The notes under the pieces were generated by a model. The model was not told the origin of the DNA. It saw nothing but the letters and a program-made list of their open reading frames with translations, and ran no database searches. Source: Montifringilla adamsi (Eukaryota; Chordata; Aves; Passeriformes; Passeridae). From it: DNA of 64,000 nucleotides. The position numbers and the translations under genes are program-made. This document shows, one piece after another, positions 9,846 to 23,960 of this stretch. How positions within the stretch are numbered: position 1 is the first letter of the stretch; each line of letters opens with the position of its first letter. The DNA lies in the NCBI GenBank assembly GCA_017590115.1, contig JAGGNK010008337.1:1116001-1180000 (forward strand), read 5' to 3'.

Positions 9846-12800
9846 GTGCATTCAAGGATTTGTATCAGCTATTAAAAGCCTGAACGTCAGCCCCACTGGC
9901 AACCTAAATGTGAGTAAAAACCTCAGGTTATTCGGCGACTCTGCTCATTTCCATTAGGCTGCTCCATTTCCAAGAAAGCCTCAGTGTGTCTGAAATGAAG
10001 AAAATGGGTCCCTGGCCTCGTGGTGAAGTTTATGAAGACAGATGAAAAGCTGCCCTGCATGACTGGACTAAACCCTTTGGCAAGGGCCTGTATAATGTGA
10101 AAGCTCAGCTTTCCTAGAAGGCAAGACTGCTCAGTCTCCTCCAAAAACTAAAACATGGCTAGCAAGTAGAATCCCTGTGGGATGGCAGATGCTGTGCAGA
10201 GATCAAGTTATTGCAAAACTGACACAATAAATGCACTGCACTTTGAATTTCACTCTCCCATGAACCCTCTCCCCACACTGCCTGCATATGTTCTATTTGT
10301 GGTATTCTTAATATTTAATAACTTTTTGAGTATCTAAATTTCCACCAACTGATACCAATTAAGTTTAAAATAACAAGGTTAAGATGATAAAAAAGGGCCA
10401 TTTTTCATGGATCTTGCAGGAAATCCTGTACCAACAAGAGGTCAATCTAAAGGGCATCTCCTGATTGGTATCATACCTTCTTGGAGGCAGTGGAGCTGTG
10501 TGTGCATTCACCAAACACTTCACCAGATTTAGGAAAACATTTTTGGAGCATGAGGTAGAAACTGAAAAGAAAGTACAAGGCTGTCTATCATAAGTGCTGA
10601 GCCTCTTTAAATAGTGGGTATGATGCCAAGTGTTACAGGAGAACAGACAGAATAATCCTATTTAAGGGCTCTGCAAATTGTGAATATCATTGTGCTCCGA
10701 GACAAAGATGGTTTCGTGGGTAAACAAGTTAATCACAGCCTTTCACAGGAGAGAAAAACAGGAGGGGGATACAAAAATAGTAGTTGTGTTTCAGAGATGA
10801 GGATTCAAAGGAGAAAGACAAAGAAATGGTATCATTTAGATCTGGGAGAAGAGCTAGAGAAATGCCCTGCAGTTGCTAAGTCAGTCATGGTGTATTAGTG
10901 GATGGGTTCCTTTCTCTTTTATTTACAGGCTGGATGTTTCAAAGCTTTGTTTTATGTCTCTGGGAGATGAGAATCCATCTCCTTTTTACCCTCTGCCGTT
11001 CCAGCCCCAAATCAGACAGATAAATGCCTCTGCTCAAGGGCCTGTCTGGGAACAGCATCATTCTTCCTGGCCCAGACAGAAGGGGATTGTCTCTCTGCTT
11101 TCCTCCTTCCTCACCACTGCCACTGCTCCCTCCCTCTCCCTGGCTGAGCCTCCTGCTCGCAGCTCCACTCTGGATGATGGACTGCAGTGGGAGCCACAAA
11201 AGAAGAGGGAAGATAACCTCCTTCTTCCATATTTACACCCAGCCAGGGATGTCTGAGGATGAATCACACTCCAGTTGGACCAGGAGATGCATTAGCCACG
11301 CACCACAGAATGAAGAAAGAAACGTATTTGAATTGAGATGCTTTTTCCAAGGAAATTCATCAAAAGAGAAGCTATCTGGCACCGGCTCGGTTTTCAGAAG
11401 TGCAAATAAGTGGCAAATCAAGCAATGTGTGTGTGGATTTGGTTTTCCAAATCCAAGATTTTTTTGCCAGGTTTTACAAGCAAGCAGTTAGACAGACCAT
11501 TGTCTTTGGGTTGCTGTGTTTGAATGGCTAAAATGTGAATTTCTCTGCTCTGTTTAAGGCTTGTCTAGCAAAGTTGGAAGCACACAGTCCATTAGAGCAG
11601 TGCAGTGTCCAGCCAGCACCCAGCAGCTGCTAATAAAGGGAATACACCACGAGTCCTGGGCTGTCTCAGTGCAACTGCTGTGGGCCCCACACACCCCAAA
11701 GACATATTTTAATAGCTGGTTTTTAGTATTCTTTAAAATTTTCTATTTTTAACTTCAGTGCAAGAGAATAATTTTGATGCTGACATGACTCACACCCTTG
11801 CTGACCCCTGCCACGGGTGTATTTGCCCTTCGGGGGTGACAGATGCACGTGTCAGTGACAACCTCACCCTTAGCTGATGATCTAGGTCATAATTAGTGCT
11901 TGGATCTGAAGTTCTCACACACCAAAGCCCATGCCAGCTCCCACATTCATTCCTCATTCCTCAGCTCCCTTGTTACCCCCTTTGCTACGAAGGAGATGAG
12001 CAAAACATCCTTTAGCACCATCTTGAAGACTCTCAGTGCTCTATGAATCAAAGCCCTTTTGAAAATGTCAGCAGGTTTTCCCGTGGAGATGGCAGGAAAC
12101 CACATGGGGAAAAAAACCACAAACCAAGCAGCAAGCCCAAATTTAGCTTCTTTTATGTAAATTGGATTGATTTTGGTGATTCCATTTTTGGGAATGACAC
12201 TGGACAGCCAGCTGCTGGTTGGGGTTGTGTTTCATACACTGGCTCGAGTGGACAGATTGGTTTTTGGGATAAGCTCTTTGCTAAACTGGGGTCTAATTAG
12301 CAGCACACTGAGCTATTTTTTTGGACATTCAGAAGAATTATACCTATTTAATATTGATCACAGTAACTTTTGGAACACCTGAGCTGCTGAAGTTTGGGAG
12401 CACACCCATGGGATGGCCAATAAACAGCAGCCATTGGCAATACCCACATAACTCATCCAAGTTCCCTTTGTAGCTCAGTATTTTAAGTCTTTGATGTTTC
12501 CTGTTGCTTCTTGCAGTCAAAAGGGATCAGCTTGGATTTTCCCTTCCACTGGAGTCTGGTAGGAGCTTCAGCTCAAGGACTGGAGGTGTCTGAAGACTGC
12601 CCTGGAAATAGGTCAGGAAAATCAGTGTTTGGATGGGGCAGTGCTGCTTCAATTCCCAGAGGGAGACGGAATTTGTGAGCAGGCAAATATGGAGGAGGTG
12701 ATAAAGATGGTGTTGGCAGCACAAAGAGCTTTAGAATCTATCAAAACTCAAATTAGTCATGTCAAATTGAGGCTAAGGTTGGTCAGAGGATTTTCTGCTC

Positions 12801-13441
12801 ATTTGAAAAAATCTTCCCTATTTGGTTCAGCTGTCTTGGGAAACTTATCAAAGAAAATATACCTTAAAAGAATGGGAAATAAAGAGAGAATTAAAAAAAA
12901 AAACCAAAAAAACAAACAAGAAACATTAAAAAAATTAAAAAGCTTATGGAAGTCCTACCATTTTCATGAACAAATGCAAAATAATGACTTTTTGTTAGAA
13001 ACCAGGGTCCTGTAGACAGATGGATATAAATAGATTTCAATCAGACTTCCCTAACGTTTTCCTGCTGTATTTCCTTTTCAGTGGAAATCATAAGAATAAC
13101 ATCAACTTAGAAAGGCACCTCAGCCACATTACAATCCCTGCTTGCCACTGTGACTGGTGTTATTAAAATGTAGGTCCTAACCCTGAAATCCCAATTAGTG
13201 TGTGCTCTGCACAGCACAGCAAATGCCATAACATCTTTTATTAGTATCACCAGCTCTTCAAATTGTTTTTTTTTTTTGTCTGAAAACCTGCAACACACCA
13301 TCTGCCTGTGGAAGCCCTCTGGTTCTTTCACTCACGGTTATAAAAGGCTGCCACGAGGTTCTGTGGCACTCAAATGCTGAATTCAACACACCAGGGAGCA
13401 GCAGGTCAGCCCTCCTGCTTACTGATGCTTCCCAAAGCTGC
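9846..13441. other. Intron sequence, no recognisable element
   Basis: This is ordinary AT-rich intron. Overlapping open frames at about 10873-11491 (127 and 155 codons) coincide with a CT-rich block near 11080-11160 and have no domain I recognise. An A-rich low-complexity patch lies at about 12891-12940. Confidence 0.6.
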
Positions 13442-13630
13442 AGTGATGCCTCAGGTTGAGCTTTTCTATTTTCACATTCTGTGCTGCTTTAGTGTGTGGG
13501 TCTGGGCTCCATGTGAGGGGATGGTGAGCTCTGTGCACAGAGCAGGGAGACAAAATCTTCCCAAGGCATTAGCAGCACCATCTTGGAGAGCAGCTTCTGA
13601 TCCCTTTAAAAAGGACAGGAATCTGCCCAG
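13442..13630 (+). mobile_element. LTR-like dispersed repeat, copy A
   Basis: The 65 bp from 13443 (gtgatgcctcaggttgag...) to 13507 (...gtgtgtgggtctgggc) occur without a mismatch at 61472-61536. Downstream, agcagcaccatcttggag and ccctttaaaaagg resemble avian endogenous-retrovirus LTR sequence with a TATA-like box, so this copy may continue to about 13630. No terminal CA or target-site duplication was found. The family name is unknown to me. No viral coding sequence is present. Confidence 0.5.
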
Positions 13631-14236
13631 TGCTGAAGGCTTTCCTGGGTTTGATGGTTACAGATAATGTGATGGCCAAGCTGGGTGATTATCCAGAGAA
13701 TCACAACTTCTTGGGATGCTGGAACAGATGTGCAACTAAATATTGGGAATTTTTGGTGAAGACATTAATTTACAGTGCAAAAATCTCTCAAAACTGTTTC
13801 ACAGAGCTATAAGTTACTTCAGAATTCCCTGCACAGAATTCCCTATCATAGTCTACATTACTACCTGTAACTATCACGATCCCAAATCATTGCATTTATA
13901 TCCTGATAGCTTCACAAGAGACTTGAAACAAACTAATTTTCATCTTAGTTTTCTGCTCATCAAAGTGGGATTTCCAAGCATTCAAAAGTGCATTTATATT
14001 TTTCTAGCTCAATATGTATCCCAGAAGAGGGACTATAGGGGAGGAAAGAAGCTAGCTACATATGCAAAGAGTTTTCCAGGAAACACAGGAGTTTGAGGCT
14101 TAAATTAAAAAAAGGACCTTGCTAAATTAGGACTTTATATTGTGACTCCAATGAAGGCAGAACTCCCACAGAATTTCTACAAATAGAACAATGTCTTGTC
14201 TTCAAGAATTCCTTATCACAGAGTGTTTATCAACAA

Positions 14237-14270
14237 TTATATATATATACATGCATATATATAGATAGCA
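14237..14270. repeat. TA-rich simple repeat
   Basis: Alternating tatatata tracts are interrupted by a catgca core. It is a short, imperfect microsatellite. Confidence 0.8.
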
Positions 14271-17200
14271 TGGATATCTCATATATTTGACCCAGATTTC
14301 AAAATACCAGTTCTTAACAGTTTAAGCACCAGGTAAGTTGCTGGTTTAGGGGCAGTAAAATAGGAAGTAAAAAGTGACTCCTAAAATCACAGCACTTATC
14401 CCTGTGCCAGCTGAGGACTTCAGCTGAGTTGCCAAGGCCCAGCTCTGCTGCAGACCCAACCAAACTCCTCAGTGCAAGCTGCCCAGCGCAGAACACGACT
14501 GAAGGCAGGAATTGCTTTCCGAGGCTCTCAAAATTACTTTGTAGCACCTGTGGCACCTGAAGCACACAGCTCTGCTCTGCCAGGCTCCTCGGGTCCATGA
14601 TGATACCCGAGTTGCTTCTCATCCTTGTGTGTGCACCATCCTGGCCCTCAGAAGCAAAATGTCCTTTTTAACTGGCTGAAAGTCACTGCTAACAATCCCC
14701 ACACAGGTTTCACAGCTGGTTCAAATTCCCTTTGTGTCACACATCACTGGGCTCCCCATCAAGTGCATGGACAGACTCATCCTCCAGAGAAATCTTCTCT
14801 TCTCTTTGTTGAGAGCAAAGCCAAACCTCTCAAGTTTATCTTCCAGCAATCCCTCTCGCTGATCAAGGAGAATGTCCATACATGGGAACCACGTCTGCAG
14901 AACTCAGTGACAGGATTTTGTCTGTCTGTCTCAATGACAGCCACGTGAAATGAATAGACTGCAATTAAGATATCAAAGATATTGAAAGCAGTGTTCTCCA
15001 AACTCTCTTTCATTGCACACAATGCACAGGAAGTTTGATAGCTAAATGGATTTATTTGTACCAAGTTATCCTTACTAAAATCCTTGTCATTAAATCACAA
15101 ATCTATTTAGCCTAACGAACACTGCAGTATGGTTTCAATACAAATAATGTCTTCACACATTTCACAAAAGAGTATCAGATCAAGATATAACCAAAATATT
15201 TGCAAATAAACTTCTCCTCCTTTCTAAGGTTTCAGAATGGGTTCCAAATCTGGCGTGGTATCACCATAGCTACCTATGCACAGAAACAGAGGCAGGATCT
15301 TGTTTAAACACCCAAGTCATCCAGACATCATTTCTGTGCAAACCAAGTCAGTGTGCACAAAACAAGAGGAAGTTTCTTTAAAAAATAATCTCAATCATCT
15401 AAACTGGTCTCAATTTGACCATCTGCTCAGTTAATACAGTGGAATATTTCTGACATATGACACAGCATGAGGTAAAAGGAGTCAGAAATGCTTTAGTCAG
15501 TCCCTAGGGAAGGAGATCCAAGGCATCCACTGACTCCTGCAGATCTGGTACGTGCAGCAATCCCAAATACCTCAGATGCAACTAAAATCCCAGGGCTGCT
15601 CTTCCCACAGATATTATCAGGGAGGACAGGGTGCCATAAATCACACCTCCAACAGGCAATGCTGATTAACCTGCTCTGTGAAACACCTGCTCCAGAACAA
15701 TGGCTGTTTTTCCTAAAACAGCTTAATCCAATTCCATGCTTGAAGTAAGAACATCAATACATCAAGTTTACCAGGACCAGGCTATAAAAAGAGTGAAGAT
15801 ACTTAATTTTCTGTGATGTACAGCTTTTGAGGAAGAGAGAGCACGTGCCAGCTTAATCCGTATTTTTCTTTGGCAAAGGAGTAAGAAGGAAGCCAATCTC
15901 TGCCCGTACAAATGAACTTTGGAAAAGAGAGGACTGTGTCAAATAGTCACAGACATTTCCAAATATAATTCTAACTGTGAGCTCTGAAAATGCAGGATGA
16001 ATTCATGCTGACTTCCTACAACACCAATGTTGCAAGACACGGGTTATTTGAAAACATCAAACGTGATAAATCAGTATTTTTATAACACTTTAGGGACATC
16101 CATCCCCCCAGAAATCCTGGCAGTCCTGTGTCAGCCACCCCAGCAGGAGGACAGAAGGCATCCTCTGGAGGGAGCAGCTGATGTGCTGGACAGCCAGGCT
16201 GACAGGTCTCTTTTCACCTACAATTTTCACTGGCACCATGATTTCTGTACCAGATGTGCTGCAAAAGTTTACTGGGGACAGCACTACAAATTCACTGATG
16301 GTAGTTCAGTGCTAGTTTTGGTGAAGACACTACTGAGAGTATAAAATCAGATTCATTTCTGGGGAAGGGAGAGAGATGCCCACAGGATATCCATGGCATA
16401 CACAGTGAAACCAGGATTTTATCTGAAATACAAAGTGAATTAATTGCACGTGCTGAGGGAAAGGCCAGGGCCACCTCATTCCTCCTCTCCTGACCTTTCT
16501 CACAGTTCCAGTGATCCCAATCCAGCTTCCCTGGGTCTCTCATGCTCTCGTGACATAGCATGAAACAAATATTCAGCCTGGATTTTATTTTCGTTTTCCA
16601 TCCTCACGCTCATATTTCTCAAGATGTTTTTTTCTAGGCTCGTGGTATTTGAGTTTTAAATTGTTTGCAAGACTGTGTGTTCTAACAAAAAAACAAGTGA
16701 CAGTATAAACCATCTAAGTAAAATCAGACTAAATGTGGTGTTTTTCAGTGCTTTTGGATGTGGTTGTGATTAACATGACAAAACTTTACATATCACAGTG
16801 TAAATCTCAATTTATATTGATGCCAACTTGAAAAAGGTGAAATACCGAGCAGCTACAACCATTCACAACCTTCCTCTAGGTGTTCTCTAACTCACGAGCA
16901 TTTTTTACCAATTTTTATCAGCTGCAGATGGCTCATTATTACAAAGACAACCTTTAAACACACACACACTTCCCTTCCCTGCTTTTCCTTCCTCAAAATT
17001 CCACGAGTTTTTCTTCAATTTAATTTTAAAGGAAGAGATGAACAGACAGTGGCAAAAAGAAACTCATTTTCATGGCACTTTTATGAACTCGTTTTCTTTG
17101 GTCTGTATGAGACTATTGAAAAAGCTATAAAAAGTCTTTAAATGAAATGATTTCTACAGCAGCTTGCACAGCACCCAAGGGCAGGAACAGCTGGAACAGC

Positions 17201-20200
17201 AGCTTAATTTTCACTTATCTGTAAATCTCACATGCACTGTTCCTCCCATTCGGAATTGCTGCGTAGAGTTATTTCAATAGTGTTGCTTCAGAGGTTGAGG
17301 TACAATCAGCTCTTCATTTATCTGAATTTGTCAAAATTTGAGCTGCTTGAAAGGAGCTGGATGAGAGCATTGTGGGAATCCCACCACGCTGCTCCACCAG
17401 GGCTGCAGGACAAGCACTGGCACTGTAATGCGTTATTTTGTTTTGGAGCTGGTGGAAATGTGTACATCATGTCTGAAATGCTGCCTGCACCAATTACCCA
17501 CCCCACACCAGAGATGAAACCCAGAGAGCCAGAACTGAAAACATCTGACTAACGAGCTGCTTATTATTGCAACATTTCAGACGCACTGATCAGCAGAGGG
17601 AAAAATAAAAATAAAAAATAAAATGAAAAGAGCCTGTGTGCCATGCCAGCACTATTTTGTTCACTCTTACCTGTCTGAGAGACACTTTTTGGTGTCCTTT
17701 TTTTAAATTACAAAGTCACGTGGGATGCTTAATGCAAAAGGTTTCAATTTACCTGATTTTAATTATTGTAAACACTCACTGCTCCCATTACCTTAAAGTA
17801 TTTAATTCTAGGAAACTAATTTGCAGCATAGGAAAGAAAAATAAGCCATTTCAATGATGATGCAACAGAAGTGGAAATTGTTTCCTTCTTGGGCTGCAGC
17901 AAACATTCAGCTCCTGCAAATCAGCCTGTGAGCTCAGAACAGGCTCTTAATGGCACACCTCATTAATTATTGATGGCTAATGATGAGTTGTCCTGCACTG
18001 TCCCGTGTCACAAAACCTTCCTGCACCTTGAGCAGAAGCAGAAATACATGCAGACGCTTGACACCAACAAACTGATGCCAAATTAGCCCACGCAGATGAA
18101 CTAATTCCCTTTGGATCTTGATGGGGCTGTCCTGGTTCCTGGTGACAACCCAGCTCAGTGGGAATTGCAGCCAGGGGACCACAAGGCAAGGGACTTGACT
18201 CTGAAAATCCATAAAATCAGCTAAAAACCACATGGCAAAATCATATGACAGACGCCACTGCCTCAGATAGCAAAGTTAATAGAGAAAAAGTAATGTATAA
18301 TAAAAATCTATTTAAGACTCCCTTTTAAAACTTGGTCAGTTTCTATTTATTCCAGAGAGGAGGATTTTCTCTAAGTACATTTTAACTTTTAAAATAAGTA
18401 TCTAAAATAATAATAATTAAAAAAAAAACAAAAAACAAAAAAACAAGTAGGAATATGTTCCTGGTTGAGAAGACAACATGATTACTGAAGAAAAAAAAGG
18501 AAGTAAAATCTACAAGGAGCATGAGTAAGAACCACAAATATGTTTTGCTGGCTGAGGAGGGAGAGACAACAGTGAATAAATGCAGACACTGGGTTTGGGT
18601 GGTTTAATGAGAGATTAATTTCATCACCTGTGAAAGTACAGCAAACATGTTCAGTCCCTGCTAGGGAAAGGACATCCAAGCACTGATGTCTCTGGCAAGC
18701 AGCTGCAGGGGGGAATTCTTCAAGGGATGCCATGGACATTGTTTTAAGGCATTGGTTTTGTACTCCACAGTTTTGAGAACTAGTTGGGGAAGAGAATATA
18801 AAAAGGGTGGCTGGATCAATTTTACATCAAGCCTGAAGAACGCAAGACATCACTTGGAGAACAGTGCTGAAGAACATCCTGAGTGTCACAAATCACATAT
18901 TTGTGAGCAGCCAAACAACGTGAGAATACCAAGACATGGAAGAGGAAAAATCAATGCAAGCAGAAAGTGATGGAAATGGTCCCAAAAAATCCAGATGCAA
19001 ACTTTTGAGCGAGCAGTTTTGGGCATCTGAATTATTCACATGAGTTCTAGAACCAAAATTCACTCATAAACACACGTTGCTGCCTGTACATCTGCAGATC
19101 CAGAGCATTAAGACAACTGCATCAAACTCGGTCCTTCAAACTTCTCCAATTCCATCAGTTTTCCTCATGGTTCATCGGGAAAGCAACAGGGACAGCAGCT
19201 GCTGCTCTTCAAGAAGCAGACAGCTCTCACTGAACACCTCTGCATCCCTGATATCCATGGCTGGCTCTTTTCCACAGCTGAAATAATGAAATTTTGGGAA
19301 AGCACAAGGGGACGAGGAATATTTTCACTCCAGAACCTCACATGACCCTTGACTAAGTACCAACACCAGGTGATGCACTGAAATCAAGAGATAAGGGGAA
19401 TGCTGCCCTGAGGCACAAACCCAACACCTCTCCTCAATTCCAAGAGGTTCACCTGGACTTACAGGAGTTGAGAAAGGGTAACAAATTGGCAGAGGAAGTT
19501 TAACCATGATTAATTGTTTCTAAAGCTCCTCGTACAAATCATGGCAGCTTGCAAAGAATTCAATTTCCTACATTCAGAGGGTGGATCAGCAGTTCTCTTC
19601 CTAATTTCACTTGCTAAGTGCCAGACAGACTCCCAGTTATCCAAGAATTTAATGAACTAAATCCAGCCATTTAAGGCTGTTTCATCTAGATAAGAAGCTT
19701 TCCAACTTGAAGGATAAAAAGCCTTAAAGGCAATGGAAAATAAACCACACTTTGATGTGTATAAACTACCCAAGCAGTTCATTTTCAATGATAAAAATAA
19801 AATTTTAGCTGGGGGATGACAAGTAAATAGGCTTGGCAGGAGAAAGGAGTCCAGAAAAGAGTAGAGGAGGCTGGAAAATTCCTGCACAAACTCCAGGCCA
19901 CACTTTGTGCTCCCCCCTTTGCTGAACTTCCCAAGGATCCCCAGTGGAGCACTTGACTGAGCAGAACTATGAACTCCAGGGTTTGACCAAAATGTTTCTG
20001 AAAGGTTGCAAAGTCCAATGCTTTTTGAAAAGGGCATTAAAAATATTTTGTGCACATAAGATTACGGCACTGAGGGTACACTTCCTCCAGTTGGATCCCT
20101 TCCAATACATCCTTGGGAAGTTATAAAGGATGCAATTTGGAAAGGGATATTCTGCAAATATGAGAATATTCTAAATGCCACTTCCCCAAAACAACAATCT

Positions 20201-23200
20201 GACACTGGGTTTTAAATAAAGATGCATTAATACCTTGCTGTTCTGAGTTCTTTTTTTTCCCCCCATCCTTCAACAGGAAATAAGGAGACTAACAAAACCT
20301 GGACATCTCTTGTGATAAGAGAGGTGGAAAATCCTGAATTTCATTGCCTTCATTTCCCCCCTCTGTAAACTGAGCTTTTCTCTCTTTTGCTTCTCTAGAA
20401 TCTACTGAGTTTGATTTTTCTTACATTGTGATCAACTGCTCTTGCCTCACTGAGAGTGTTAACACAGCAGAAGTCTTTTTCCCCCTTTGAATGATTTTTA
20501 CGAAGAATAAATGTATGCTTCATACTTACACATTTGAATAAGCTCTGAAGTGATGAAGCACAAAACCTCACGGCATTCACGTGAGCAGAGCTAAGACCTT
20601 CCCTTCTTTCCTGGCCTGCCTGTGTCCCTGGGATGCTGCTTTGAAAAGCCACCAGAGCCACCCCAGCCTGGCTTACAGCAGGAGGATATACTGCAGCATT
20701 CACACCTGCTGCACTTGGAACCACAAGATACACCTGGGTATGAATGCTGCCAGCCTGGCAGGGCTTCCCACTGGCCACTTCAGAGGCTCCTCATCCTGCA
20801 AGGAGTTTGGGAATGCTGCAGTTTGGCCAAGCAGCTGCAGGGGAGCTGTCAGGCCACCTACACCTCTCTCTGTATTTATTTCTTTATTCCAGCCCCCTCC
20901 ACAGCAGTGCTGCCATAGAATGTTTCCCTCTGGGTGCCCAGGTACAGTCTCCCATGACCCAGAGGTGATGAGGAACAACGTGCCTTGGGCCTGCTGAACA
21001 CTTCAGCACCCTGGGAAGAGTATGAAGGTGCCAGTTTCAGTTCTGTGGGGACGTGTGTGGCTGGCCACGGTGCGGACACAAAGGCTTGCTGTAATTCCCT
21101 GTTCTATTCAGCTTTTCTTATTACAGCAGCTGAATCCCAGCAGTGCTTTGGAGAACTCTCCCAAGCCTGTGACAAGCAAAGCTGCCTGACCTGCCTGTGA
21201 CCCCAAGCCCTGCAAACCAGGTGAACTCACCCACAAACCAAACAAATCCGTGCAGATAAACCTTGTGTGTAATGGGTCGGTACTATAAATAGGGAGATCA
21301 ATAGTGCCTGGAGTCAGCCTGAATGCTTCAATTAATGATTTCCCAAAATAGCAGCAAGGCAGGGCCACGTGGTACATGCTGGCACCTACCCGAGACTACA
21401 GAGCGTGAGCAACACGGGTCAAAATCTTCTAAGCACCTTTTCTTCCTCTTTCCCATATTTTCCATACCATTTAGACACTTAAATAGGTTAGGATTTGTTT
21501 TATTTGCTCAGTGGGCTTGTTTGAAAAAAAATCATGTCTTTGGCAATCTGTAGACTTTTTTATAGATATACTATAACAAATATATTTCTTTACTATTTCT
21601 GTAAGATAATTTATATTGGCACCACCATCTGGTTTTAACTTTATACATGATGGTGATGCTTGTGGCATTTGCCCCTTTCTGTTCAAGCACAATGAACAAC
21701 AGGGAGTAAATTCTCAGCAAATTCTTTAAATGTCTGTTTGATTTTGGTTTTCATCATAACTCATAACTAAGCTCCTGGAGGAAGGGAACAACAGGATGTT
21801 TGGAAAGAGGGATAAATGTGACATTGGGAAATGGAATAAAAGTACAGCCTTACACCTTCCCCTGGAAAAACATCCTGTGCCAATAGGAACATGGTGAATG
21901 GAAGTGTGCTTGAGCAGCCCTCTGGGCAGCATTCCCTGCAGAAATTTATTTCTGCCTTATCAAGTTTCTAATCAGTTTTTAAAACCAGGCTGCTGAATAG
22001 GTGTAAATCTCCTGAATGCTAGGAAATTCACTGTGGAGACAGAAACTTTCAGGCTGCAGTGGATATCATCTCCCCAGAAATCTGACCTCCGAGCCCTTTA
22101 ACTGCAACCCTGAGGAGATACCACAGGAGCCACAACCAGACTGTACTCATGATTCAAATGGATTAAAAAAAAAATTAAAGACCACAACTAAACAAAATTT
22201 TTAAAAAACCCCACAAACAAACAACTCACAAAAAACCCCAATCAAACTATAAAAACAACCAAAAGACCCCTAACTTACCACTGGTGGTATTTTCAGTTTT
22301 AATGCAAAGGAATGGAGAAATTTAAATTACAATTAAAAAATGTAGAAAGTTGATAGAAAGTTAGGGCAATTGACACAAACTGACTGCTCTCAAATCAGTT
22401 TGCCAGAACCTTTATCAAACACCCCTTGATGTGTTTAATCATTTAGCACCTTCAGAGGGGTTATACCCTAATCTGATACTGCTTTTCCCTGCCAGCCCTA
22501 AATCAAATCAAAATTCCAAGGACTGGGTGAGTCCTTGCCTCGGTATCTGATCTTTTCTGCTGCCATTTGCAGCTGTGTGTGCTTCTTCCATGTGTAAAAC
22601 ACATCTGCTGATATCCACATCTTCTGTCAAGGGAGCTGTGACCTATAAAAGCTGCAAAGTGCCACCCAAGGTCTGGATTTGTTTGACACCTTCCAAGGAA
22701 AAGCTCCACTCTTCTTGACAGATCTAATATCTAATAATACCCTCCTCCCTCTTCCCGCCAGTGCCTCTTGTAAACGCTGTTTGCATTTCTTCAGGTTTTG
22801 TTCTTTGGGTCTCACTCAGCCTTTCTGACGTTTGGGATAATAAATGCCCCCACATCATCCGTCTGAGGAGTCAGAGAAAGGCAGGGCTCAGTTCTCAGCT
22901 GCTGCTCTGGGACTGTGAGGGCAGCACTCACACAAGCCCCAGGGCAGGGCACCCCAGAGATGGCTCTCCAGTTACCCAGTGCCACATGGCCACACCTGAC
23001 TGAGCTGCACGCCCTGGACACCCCCTTGGCTTCTGGGGTTTGGATCGGGTCAGACCCTCCTGGTGCCCCACATGGAGGTTCTGCACCTTCCTTCAGAAAC
23101 CTGGGACTGCAACTGCAAGTTGGTGCTCCGTTTGATGGACAAGGAAAGCACAGAGCACAACACATTTATCTGCTTTTCAGTGCACTCAGGACAAGCCCAG

Positions 23201-23574
23201 CCTGTGGGACGAGCGAGCTGCTCCAGAAGGATGTCCTGCATGAACTGGGAGGAGAGGCTGAACGGATCCCAGCTAACTTTGTGATGAGCAGAAAGCTGAA
23301 ACCTCACACCTTAAAAAACAAGGAAAGGAAAATACACTTCCATGGACACGACAACATGAGCTTGCTGCTGCCTCTCTTGAGGCCTCCTGCAAGATCCTGT
23401 CCAGACAAGGATGTACAAAAACAAACACTGAAAAACAAGTTCCTATTTTTTTAAAGCTCGGAGCAGCTCACTGTGCTGTTTCCCTTTAGATCAAGTGGCA
23501 GCAGCAGTGAAGCAAATACCTGAGCAGAGCATATTTTATTAGATCACCTGCCAGGCAAATTCTCTTTTGTCTTC

Positions 23575-23594
23575 AAAACAAAACAAAACAAAAC
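23575..23594. repeat. (AAAAC)4 microsatellite
   Basis: Four copies of the pentamer aaaac stand in a row on the plus strand, followed by an A-rich patch. Confidence 0.85.
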
Positions 23595-23906
23595 CGGCCA
23601 CAGTCCCCAAAAAAGGAAGGGAAAAAAAAAAAGCAAAATAGGACAGACTTTTCTGAACAGGTTTCTATCAAGAATGCTTAAAAAGCTTCCAAATACTGGA
23701 TTAATGCCATTAATGGAAGCACTATGCAAGAAGACTTAGGAGATGCTAGATGCAAGACAGGAAGGGCTGTGCTCAGGACTTTGGGAGCAGAGGAGCATTT
23801 GGGAGGAGCTGTGCCAGGGGGAGCACATTGTGAATAATCCCAGTGACTGTAACCTGCAATTCCCCCATCCCCAAGACAAGAAAAGCAGAGGGGTTAAACA
23901 GGTGTG

Positions 23907-23960
23907 GGCTGCTGCAATGGGATGCCTTGGCTGCTGCAATGGGATGCCTTGGCTGCTGCA
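23907..23960. repeat. 22-bp tandem repeat, 2.45 copies
   Basis: The unit ggctgctgcaatgggatgcctt occurs at 23907-23928 and 23929-23950 without a mismatch, followed by the partial copy ggctgctgca at 23951-23960. The perfect identity suggests a recent duplication that may vary in copy number. Confidence 0.95.

Noticed and set aside
22915..23454. 179-codon plus-strand open frame
   Set aside because: It has no recognisable family and ends in Lys-rich low-complexity translation. Overlapping minus-strand frames are equally open. The length is within chance for 64 kb.
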